20,264 bases of DNA, taken from NCBI GenBank assembly GCA_035546175.1, contig DASZWW010000382.1:1-20264 (forward strand), given 5' to 3'. This stretch comes from DASZFV01 sp035546175 (GTDB lineage Bacteria; Myxococcota_A; Polyangia; Fen-1088). This document shows, in pieces, positions 1 through 7,200 of the stretch (position 1 is the first letter of the stretch; every line of letters starts with the position of its first letter). Position numbers and translations under genes: made by a program. Below the pieces are notes generated by a model. It had not been told where the DNA came from. It did not search any database and saw only the letters and a program-made list of their open reading frames with translations.

Positions 1-197
1 GCCGTGGTGCCGCCGCCCGCGCCGAGCGAGGCGCTGCCCGCGGCGCCGGTCGAGCCGGTCTGGCCCGCCGCGCCGGCCGTCGTGCTCCCCGCCGTACCCG
101 TCGTCGAGCCCCGACCACCCGAGCCGTTGCCACAAGCGGCGACCAGGGCCAGCGCCGCCGCGCCGGCGAGACGAGCGCGCCTACGGACGAAAGACAT
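1..197 (-). CDS. Lipoprotein, N-terminal fragment (cut by window edge)
   Basis: The frame opens at an ATG (197-195, read on the minus strand) and stays open to the left edge, so only about 65 residues are visible. A GGAGG Shine-Dalgarno core (206-202) sits 4 bases before the ATG, which supports this start. The product begins with an Arg-rich n-region (RRRAR), an Ala/Leu hydrophobic core and a lipobox ending in L-V-A-A-C at about residue 23, so it is probably a lipidated envelope protein. After the Cys comes a low-complexity Gly/Ser/Thr/Ala linker, typical of the tether in myxobacterial lipoproteins. The functional domain lies outside the window, so no function can be given. A run of seven G (216-222, plus strand) lies in the leader. 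Confidence 0.75.
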   Translation of the reverse strand, partial: MSFVRRRARLAGAAALALVAACGNGSGGRGSTTGTAGSTTAGAAGQTGSTGAAGSASLGAGGGTT

Positions 198-275
198 GGG
201 ACCTCCAAGAAGCGAGGGGGGGAAGCCACAGGATATCACCGGTCGGCCGCCGCCCGGGAATTGGCCCCCGTGGCG

Positions 276-281
276 TAGAAT
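276..281 (+). promoter_or_regulatory. Candidate -10 element for a leaderless transcript
   Basis: TAGAAT at 276-281 matches the sigma-70 -10 consensus at four of six positions. It lies exactly -12 to -7 relative to the GTG start codon at 288, the spacing expected when transcription begins at the first base of the start codon. No Shine-Dalgarno sequence precedes that GTG, which fits a leaderless message. There is no convincing -35 box, so this is a weak prediction. Confidence 0.3.
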
Positions 282-287
282 TCTCAC

Positions 288-653
288 GTGCTCCTGCCGA
301 TCATTGGCGCGAGGCTCCATGGCTGGCTCGACGACGTCGTCGTGCTCGTTTACCTCGCGGGCGCGCTGGCGCTCCGGCTGCGCGGTGCGGCGCTCGCCGT
401 CGCGCTCGCGGGCGCGGGCTTTCACTTCTTGCTGACGCGCTTGACCAACTACCCGCAGGGCACGTTCAAGGTGATCCCGTTTCGCGCGCACGCCTTCCTG
501 GAGCTCGGCGAGGGCATCGCCGTCATCGTCGTCACGTGGGCGACGGCGCGGGGCGTGCCCCTCTTGTCGTCCGGAGCGAGCGTGTTCTTGCTGCTCATGG
601 GCGTCTCGCAGCTCGGCGCGTTCTCGTTCTCGCGCTACGACGTGGCCACGTGA
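288..653 (+). CDS. Small hypothetical integral membrane protein
   Basis: This 121-residue protein starts at GTG (288). It is strongly hydrophobic, with about four predicted membrane segments: roughly residues 13-30, 33-50, 70-87 and 91-108. A conserved-looking polar loop (LLTRLTNYPQGTFKVIPFRAH, about residues 48-68) lies between segments two and three, and the end is cytosolic-like and polar. I do not recognise the family; the layout resembles small SPW-type or similar four-helix membrane proteins, but I see no SPW signature. Its stop codon (651-653) overlaps the GTG start of the following methyltransferase by 4 bases, so the two are probably translationally coupled. The start has no Shine-Dalgarno sequence, and the upstream TAGAAT suggests leaderless expression. 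Confidence 0.7.
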   Translation: MLLPIIGARLHGWLDDVVVLVYLAGALALRLRGAALAVALAGAGFHFLLTRLTNYPQGTFKVIPFRAHAFLELGEGIAVIVVTWATARGVPLLSSGASVFLLLMGVSQLGAFSFSRYDVAT

Positions 654-1282
654 CGCCGTTCGAGCCCCAGCCCACGCCCGAGGGCGGCCTGCACGCCGCC
701 GCCACCCAGCGGAACCGCGAGCCGATCCTCCAGGTGCTGCGCGGCGTGCTGCCGTCGGCCGGGCTCGTCCTCGAGATCGCGAGCGGCACGGGCCAGCACG
801 TGGCCTTCTTCGCGCCCGCGTTCCCCGCGCTGCGCTGGCAACCGTCCGACGCCTCGGCGTCCCACCTGCCGAGCATCGCCGCGTGGAGCGCGGCCTCGGG
901 CGCGGCCAACATCGCGCCGCCCGTGCTCCTCGACGTCGAACGCGAGCCCTGGCCCGTCACCCGGGCAGACACCATCGTGAACATCAACATGGTCCACATC
1001 GCGCCCTGGTCGGCGACCGAGGCGCTGTTCCGCGGCGCCGCGCGCGTCCTGTCGCCGGCGGGCCTTCTTTACATGTACGGGCCGTTCATGCGCGGCGGCC
1101 GACACACCGCGCCCAGCAACCAGGCCTTCGACGAGCGGCTCCGCGGCGAAGATCCGCGCTGGGGCCTGCGCGACGTCGACGAGCTCGAGCGCGTCGCGAC
1201 GGCCGCCGGCTTCGCGCCCGCCGAGCTCGTCGAGATGCCGGCGAACAACCTGTCGCTCGTGTGGCGCCGGCTCGCCGCCTGA
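650..1282 (+). CDS. DUF938-type SAM-dependent methyltransferase
   Basis: With a GTG start at 650, which overlaps the previous stop as GTGA, the product has 210 residues, the usual DUF938 length. The frame is open further upstream, but that part lies inside the preceding gene. Class I methyltransferase features are visible. Motif I is VLEIASGTGQH (40-50), which binds S-adenosylmethionine. An acidic strand-two region follows (LRWQPSDAS, 61-69), then the NINMVHIAPW segment that is characteristic of DUF938, and LLYMYGPFMRGG. The N-terminal block with AAATQRNREPIL is also typical of the family. The natural substrate of DUF938 proteins is not known to me. It forms a two-gene operon with the small membrane protein upstream. 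Confidence 0.88.
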   Translation: MTPFEPQPTPEGGLHAAATQRNREPILQVLRGVLPSAGLVLEIASGTGQHVAFFAPAFPALRWQPSDASASHLPSIAAWSAASGAANIAPPVLLDVEREPWPVTRADTIVNINMVHIAPWSATEALFRGAARVLSPAGLLYMYGPFMRGGRHTAPSNQAFDERLRGEDPRWGLRDVDELERVATAAGFAPAELVEMPANNLSLVWRRLAA

Positions 1283-1286
1283 CGCC

Positions 1287-1301
1287 GCGCGGGCGCCGCG
1301 C
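1287..1301 (+). terminator. GC hairpin after the methyltransferase gene
   Basis: GCGCGG (1287-1292) pairs perfectly with CCGCGC (1296-1301) across a 3-base GCG loop, starting 4 bases after the stop codon. There is no following T-run, so it may act as a high-GC terminator or only as an mRNA 3' stabilising hairpin. Confidence 0.4.
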
Positions 1302-1414
1302 AACCGCAGGCTTGCTTGCAATCCCAGAACTGTCGATGACGCTCGGCGTGCGGGCGGCGTGCGCCTTCCAGCAGCGATCGTCGGACGAGCTGTTCGAGCG
1401 AGGTCGCACGAGTT

Positions 1415-1435
1415 GATCGCGCGCGCGCCGCGATC
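1415..1435. repeat. Inverted repeat in the gap upstream of the kinase
   Basis: GATCGCG (1415-1421) and CGCGATC (1429-1435) are perfect 7-base inverted arms around a 7-base alternating C/G loop. The repeat lies 26 bases before the sigma-54-like site. It could be a terminator for the upstream operon or a protein-binding site. The rest of the 1283-1580 gap shows no convincing gene. Confidence 0.35.
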
Positions 1436-1460
1436 GCCAGGCGCCGCGCGGCCTTCGTCG

Positions 1461-1476
1461 TGGTCCGGCGCTTGCT
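1461..1476 (+). promoter_or_regulatory. Possible sigma-54 (-24/-12) promoter for the kinase operon
   Basis: The site reads TGGTCCG-N4-TTGCT. Compared with the consensus TGGCACG-N4-TTGCW it has two mismatches, both in the CA of the -24 element, and it keeps the diagnostic GG-N10-GC spacing. Transcription would start near 1487, leaving a leader of roughly 95 bases before the chosen ATG. Myxobacteria use many sigma-54 promoters, but a match of this quality can occur by chance in GC-rich DNA. Confidence 0.3.
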
Positions 1477-1516
1477 GAGGCAGAGGCGCGTCCCGCTGGA
1501 CCATAAGCAGACGAGT

Positions 1517-1526
1517 CCTTGCAAGG
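1517..1526. promoter_or_regulatory. 10-bp perfect palindrome, possible operator
   Basis: CCTTGCAAGG is a perfect 10-base palindrome in the presumed leader of the kinase gene, about 30 bases downstream of the predicted transcription start. Its central TTGCAA also occurs at 1316-1321 in the same gap. The position would suit a repressor site, but no regulator can be assigned. Confidence 0.2.
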
Positions 1527-1567
1527 GAAGGCGATGTGGGCGACAACCCTCGCCGTTCGGTGCAATC

Positions 1568-1572
1568 GGAGG
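1568..1572 (+). promoter_or_regulatory. Shine-Dalgarno site deciding the kinase start
   Basis: GGAGG lies 8 bases before the ATG at 1581. This favours that ATG over an in-frame GTG at 1536, which would add 15 residues (ending EGGP) but has no comparable ribosome-binding site. Confidence 0.6.
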
Positions 1573-1580
1573 GGGGACCG

Positions 1581-4238
1581 ATGGCCGGATCCTGGACCAA
1601 AGGAAGGGGCGGTGAACCCGGCGACGCCGGCGCCACCTCCTCGTCGTCCACGGATCCCGGACACGGGGCCGCCGGCTCCGGCGAGCCTCCCGATTCGCCC
1701 GAGGGAGACGCCGAGCTGCTCGAGCGCGGCGCGACGCTCGGACGCTACCTGGTCCTCGAGCGGCTGGGCGCGGGGGCGATGGGCGTCGTTTACGCCGCCT
1801 ACGATCCCGAGCTCGATCGCAAGGTCGCCATCAAGATCCTGCGGCCGCAGGAGGACGGCAAGGGCGCGAGCGGCCGCGATCGCCGCCAGGCGCGCCTGGT
1901 CCGCGAGGCGAAGGCCATCGCCAAGCTGTCGCACGGGAACGTCGTCGGCATCTTCGACGTCGGCGTGCACGACGGGCAGGTCTTCCTGGCCATGGAGCAC
2001 CTCGCGGGCGGTACGCTGCGCGACTGGATCGCGGCCGAGAAGCGACCGTGGCGCGAGGTCGTGCGCATGTTCGTGGAGATCGGCAAGGGTCTCGCCGCCG
2101 CTCACGCCGAGGGGCTCGTCCACCGCGACTTCAAGCCCGACAACGTCCTGCTCGACAAGAGCGGCACGCCGAAGGTCGTCGACTTCGGCCTGGTCCGACT
2201 CACCTCGCGGCTCGACAGCTCGACGAGCGGCTCGGGCGACATGATCGCGACGCTCGACGACCGGCTGCCGACGCCGCCGCCGCTCGCGCTCGCGGGCGGC
2301 GACGCGCTCACCCGCACGGGCGCGCTCGCGGGCACGCCCGCGTACATGGCCCCCGAGCAGTTCCTCGGCAAGGAGCTCGACGCGCGCACCGATCAGTTCG
2401 CCTTCTGCGCGGCGCTCTACGAGGCCCTCTACGGGGAGCGGCCCTTCAAGGGCGACACCATCATCGGGCTCGCCGACTCCGTGACGGCCGGCCGGATGAA
2501 GCCCGCGCCCAAGGGCGCGGACGTCCCCGGCTGGGTGCGCGCGTGCGTGCTGCGCGGGCTGCGCATCGACCCCGACCAGCGCTACGCGAAGATCGACGAT
2601 CTGCTCGCGGCCCTCGCCCACGATCCGGCGAAGCGGACGCGCAACTGGGCGGCCGCCGGCGCGGCGCTCGCCGTCGTCGCGGCGGCCGTGGGCGTGACGC
2701 ACCGGCTGGGCACGAACCAGCGCACGATGTGCAAGGGCGGCGGGGCGCGCTTCGCGGGCATCTGGGAGCCCGGCTCCGGCGCGAGCGATCGCAAGACGGC
2801 GATCCACCAGGCGTTCGCCCACTCGGGCCTGAGCTACGCCGAGCAGGCCTTCGCGAGCGTCACGCGCCTGCTCGATCAGTACGTCGCGCGCTGGACCGGG
2901 ATGTACGCCGAGGCCTGCGAGGCGACGCACGTGCGCGGCGAGCAGTCGGCCGAGGTGCTCGACCTCCGCATGACGTGTCTGACGGAGCGGCTCGACAACG
3001 CGCGCGCGCTCAGCGACGTCTTCGCGGCGGCCGACGGCAAGGTCGTGGAGAACGCGGTCAGCGCCGCCGCGGCGCTGCCCTCCCTCGACCGGTGCGCCGA
3101 CGTCGCCCTGCTGCGCGCCGTCGTCAGGCCGCCCGAGGACGCGGCCACGCGGAAGCGGGTCGACGATCTCCGGGTCGAGCTCGCGCAGATGATCGCGCTG
3201 CGCGAGACCGGGCAGTGCGCGCGCGCGACGTCCAAGGGGGACGCGCTCGTCGGCGAGGCGCGCGCGCTCGGCTACCAGCCGCTGCTCGCCGAGGTGCTGT
3301 TCGCGTCGGCGCAGCTCGGCAACTACTGCGGCGACGACGCCTCGATGCTGTCGCGCTTCAAGGAGGCGCACGCCGTGGCGAGCGCGAGCCGCAGCGACGA
3401 CGTCGCCGCCCAGTCGGCGGCCCTCATCCCCTCGTTCGCCATCAACCGCCGGGGGCAGGTCGTCGTCGCCGAGGAGTGGCTGGGCGTGGCCCGGGGCGAC
3501 GTGGCGCGCCTCGGCCACGAGACGCTGGCCAACGCCATGCTCGCGCAGGCCGAGGGCTTCCTGGCGCTCACGAACCACGACTACGCGCGGGCGCTCGCCG
3601 CGGCCGACCGCTCGATCGACATCACGCGCCGGCTCCTCGGCCCGGACGACCCGCTCACGATCGGCTGGGAGGCGAACAAGGGCGACTGGCAGGCGGCGGC
3701 CGGCATGCTCGACGAGGCCTGGAACACCGACGTGTCGGCGCGCGAGCACTTCGAGCGCGTCCTCGGCCGCGATCACCCGCGCGTCGCCATGGTCTGGAAC
3801 AACGAGGGCGAGGTGCTGAACCTCCTCGGCCGGCACGACGAGGCCGAGGTGGCCTACGAGCGCGCGGTCCAGCTCTTCCGGCGGAGCGGCGCCGACGCCG
3901 ACGTGCTCGGGTGGGCGCTCACGGGCCTCGGCGTCGCGCGCCTCGGCGAGAAGAAGCCGGGCGGGGCGCTGGCGCCCCTCGAGGAGGCGCTCTCCATTCG
4001 CATCGAGAAGCACGCGTCGCCCGCGCTCCTCGGCGAGACCCGCTTCGCGCTCGCCCGCGCCCTCTGGTCGCGGCCCGCGGAGCGGCAGCGGGCGCTGGCG
4101 ATGGCCGCGAGCGCGCGCGAGGACTACGGCGAGGACAAGAAGATGACGGGCGAGATCGAGGCGTGGCTCCAGCAGTCGCGCGGCGAGGGCGCACCGGGCA
4201 GGGTGGCCGAGGTTTCGAAAGAACGGAGAGGTCCATGA
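1581..4238 (+). CDS. Membrane Hanks-type Ser/Thr protein kinase with TPR-like C-terminal domain
   Basis: This 885-residue protein has a complete kinase domain at about 55-345. Visible motifs are the Gly-rich loop LGAGAMGVVY (62-71), the ATP-binding K85, the alpha-C E109, the catalytic HRDFKPDN (181-188), DFG (201-203) and APE (257-259). The 53 residues between DFG and APE are longer than usual and rich in Ser/Thr. One membrane helix follows (about 355-373). The remaining 510 residues should lie outside the cytoplasm; they hold six Cys (384, 446, 466, 505, 546, 583) and helical TPR-like units, clearest near 'WNNEGEVLNLLGRHDEAEVAYERA'. The likely role is to sense an envelope signal and phosphorylate cytoplasmic Ser/Thr targets. 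The stop overlaps the next start as ATGA, so it is probably co-translated with the giant surface protein. The N-terminal 50 residues are disordered and acidic. Confidence 0.93.
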   Translation: MAGSWTKGRGGEPGDAGATSSSSTDPGHGAAGSGEPPDSPEGDAELLERGATLGRYLVLERLGAGAMGVVYAAYDPELDRKVAIKILRPQEDGKGASGRDRRQARLVREAKAIAKLSHGNVVGIFDVGVHDGQVFLAMEHLAGGTLRDWIAAEKRPWREVVRMFVEIGKGLAAAHAEGLVHRDFKPDNVLLDKSGTPKVVDFGLVRLTSRLDSSTSGSGDMIATLDDRLPTPPPLALAGGDALTRTGALAGTPAYMAPEQFLGKELDARTDQFAFCAALYEALYGERPFKGDTIIGLADSVTAGRMKPAPKGADVPGWVRACVLRGLRIDPDQRYAKIDDLLAALAHDPAKRTRNWAAAGAALAVVAAAVGVTHRLGTNQRTMCKGGGARFAGIWEPGSGASDRKTAIHQAFAHSGLSYAEQAFASVTRLLDQYVARWTGMYAEACEATHVRGEQSAEVLDLRMTCLTERLDNARALSDVFAAADGKVVENAVSAAAALPSLDRCADVALLRAVVRPPEDAATRKRVDDLRVELAQMIALRETGQCARATSKGDALVGEARALGYQPLLAEVLFASAQLGNYCGDDASMLSRFKEAHAVASASRSDDVAAQSAALIPSFAINRRGQVVVAEEWLGVARGDVARLGHETLANAMLAQAEGFLALTNHDYARALAAADRSIDITRRLLGPDDPLTIGWEANKGDWQAAAGMLDEAWNTDVSAREHFERVLGRDHPRVAMVWNNEGEVLNLLGRHDEAEVAYERAVQLFRRSGADADVLGWALTGLGVARLGEKKPGGALAPLEEALSIRIEKHASPALLGETRFALARALWSRPAERQRALAMAASAREDYGEDKKMTGEIEAWLQQSRGEGAPGRVAEVSKERRGP

Positions 4239-7200
4239 GGAAGACGACGACGGTGAGGATGTGGGGTTGGTGCGCAACGTTGGTGATCGCGGGCCTGGCC
4301 CCAGGTTGCTCTTCCAAAGGACGAAACGACGTCGTCGCCTCGAGGAGGAGCGCGCTCTCGACGACGAACGGCCTCTGGCAAAACGGCCTGACGACGAACG
4401 GGCTCTGGCAGAACGGGCTCTGGCAGAACGGCTTGTGGCAGAACGGGCTCTGGCAGAACGGGCTTTGGCAGAACGGGCTCTGGCAGAACGGGCTGTCGGG
4501 CGACGCGGCGTTGCCCGGGAACATGCTGCGCAACAACGCGTATGCGCGTCAGGCCCTGCAATACATCTACGAGTGCGCGATGCCGGCTCCCACGTACGAC
4601 TCGACCGGCGCCGCCGTGACGTCGTACGCGACGTCGATCGATCCGAACACGAAGGCCGACGGCACGGGGAGCATCCCGTGCACCCCGCCGGGGGACGGCG
4701 GCACGGACGGCGGCGCCGACGCGGGCGCGTCGTGCGACGTCGGCTACGAATGCTCGACCGACGGCAAGTGCGTCATCCCGCTCCGGGGCGCGATCGGACT
4801 GGCCATCAACGACGACGGCACGACCTGGTGGGGCGCCCCGGCGCCCGGCGGCGCGACCGACACCACCACGGGGAAGTGGGGCCAGTGCGACGAGTCCTGC
4901 CAGCGCTGGGTGTCGGCCTGCGTCCTCGCCCGCACGAACGCCTACGGCGTCCACGTCCCGATCTCCATGCGCGCGCCGGCTGGCCCGCCGGCGGGCGCCT
5001 CGCCGGGGAAGATGCTCCAGCTCGCGGCGGTCCAGGCCGCGCTCGTCGTGGGGCCCGACGAGGCCGCGTTCCAGGAGCGCGAGGGCGCGTACTACGGCAA
5101 CCTCTTCGCGACGACGCCCTTCAGCTCGACGCTGGGGCCGTGCACGACGCTCCCTGACGGCACCGTGCAGTGTCAGCCCACGGGGCCGATCGTCAACACG
5201 CCGAGCTTCTACGCCTGCGCCGGTCCGGACAGCAACCTCCCGGAGGTCACGAAGCGCTTCTGTTCGAGCCAGGGCGATCAAACGGTGATCAAGGTGCCGG
5301 GCGTGTGCGTGCCGCGCACGACGAGCACCGGAGCAACCGAGCTCGGGGTCTGCGACGGGATCGACACCACGGGATCGATCCACGGCTGCAACACCTGCGA
5401 GTCGATCAACGCCGCCTGCCTGGGCAACGGGGATTGTTGCAGCAACACTTGCAGCGCGGGCAGGTGCGTCGCCGGGACCAGCCCGTCGATGGGGACCCAC
5501 TACGATGAGGTCATCACCGTCTACCTGGAGCAGCCGATGGCGGTCTGCGGGAACGGCGTGTGCGAGGCGGGAGAGCACCTGTCCGAGCCCTACGAGTGCC
5601 TCAGCGACTGTCACCCGGGCTCCTGGGCGAAGGACTACTTCACGAGCTTCGGCGAGATAACCTATCCAGGCGGCGGGATGGAGTTCTCGGTGCAGGGGCT
5701 CTCAGCCGTCGGCCCCGACGACTCTGTCGTGCTGCTGGGGGACCCCGAGGACAACGAGGGCCAGCTCATCGACATCGATCTCGGCGGTGGAAACCTCCCG
5801 GCCAGTCTCGGGAGAGCGGTCCTCGCGAAGTACGACTCCAAAGGCAACCACGTCTGGAGCAAGAGGTTCGGCGCGACGCCGCCCGGACCGGGGCTGCTCC
5901 CGCTCAACTACGCCGCTGCGGTCACCGTCGCACCCAACGGGAACATCATCGTCGTCGGCAACGCCATACAGAACAAACCGAACGGGTATCAGGCTCCGAT
6001 CATCTATACGTTCGGCCCTGATGGTGGGCCTCCCAATGCCTACGCGAACGGCGTCACCCCAGTTGCCCTCGCGGTCTTGCCGGTGGAGGTCACCGCGACG
6101 GGGGTGTACGGGAACATGCAGGCAATGAGCGGGCTCGCGATCGACTCGCAAGGAAATGCCGACATGACCTTCCTTTGCGGCGCCCCCGCGACCTTGGGTT
6201 CCTTCTCGATCACCCCTGCACAGCCCGTCGGATGGGCGAACCCCGCGACGTACAACTTCTGCGTCGTGAAGGCCGGCCCCCAAGGCGACCTGAAATGGGC
6301 GAGGGGGCTCGACGGAGGAGCGACCTTCCCGTGGTCGCTGGCCGTCGACAAGAACGACGACATCGTCGTGGTCACCACGAGCAGCGTCGAGAACCTGCAG
6401 AAGCTGTGCGGCGTCGACGGTGCGGTCATCTGGTCCCGGGACAGCATCAACACCAACAACGCTGCCGCTTTCACCGTGGCGACCTTCGACGCGAGCGGCA
6501 ACGTGTATGCGGGCGGCTACTTCAATACCGGCTCCGCCCTCGCGCAGATGCTGGTCCCCTCGAACCCGTCGTCGGTCTTCGGAGGAAGCATCCCCGTGGT
6601 CACGGGCCGACCCCCGTTCATCGTCAAGTACGATGGGGCCGGCGCCTTCCAGTGGGTGCGCTACGCAAACGTCGTCTGTCCGGACTTCACCTGCTCGAGG
6701 AACGCCCAGCAGGCGGACTTGAACGCCACCGCCTTGAACATCAGCTTCGATCGTGGCGGCAACGTCATCCTCGGCAGCTATGGAAGCGTGCTCGGCGGAG
6801 GTCTCGACTTTGGCATCGGCACGTTCCCCACGTACAACGCGCCCAACCTCTTCCTGTCCGCCTACGGGACGCAGGGCGCGGGCGCCGGCTCTCTCCTCTG
6901 GGCCAAGCAACTCCCGATGATCGTGAAGAGCGCCGTGGCCAACCTCGGCCTCGACAGCACGGGACGCATCGTCGTGAGCGGCGCCTATACCGGATCGATC
7001 CAGATGGACGGTGACCTCCTCGTGACCGATTCGCCCGAGGATCCAGGCACGACCGACGCGTACCTGGCCTCGTTCGCGGCGCCGTCGACGAGCGACAAGA
7101 CGCCGCCCGCGATCGGCTTCACGACGGATCAGACCGGCGCGCCGATCGTCACCGTGCCGAGCGACATCGTGGCCGAGGCGACCAGCAAGTGCGGCGCGAG

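Noticed and set aside
1336..1416. Small open frame of 26 residues in the gap before the kinase
   Set aside because: No ribosome-binding site, no hydrophobic or conserved-looking pattern, and its end overlaps the inverted repeat.
1536..1580. Upstream GTG as the kinase start
   Set aside because: It lacks a ribosome-binding site, while the ATG at 1581 has GGAGG at 8 bases; the additional 15 residues look like translated leader.
2048..4234. Open extension of the giant surface protein upstream of 4235
   Set aside because: It is an open frame inside the kinase gene with Arg/Ala-rich low-complexity translation, typical of a shifted frame in GC-rich DNA; the signal peptide and ribosome-binding site mark 4235 as the start.
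1086..4277. Long minus-strand open frame opposite the kinase
   Set aside because: Its translation is Arg/Ala/Gly-rich with no domain, and it mirrors the kinase coding strand, so it is a shadow of high GC content.
4367..4495. CRISPR-like or IS-end repeats
   Set aside because: The copies are contiguous 15-base units with no spacers, no leader and they encode in-frame peptide.
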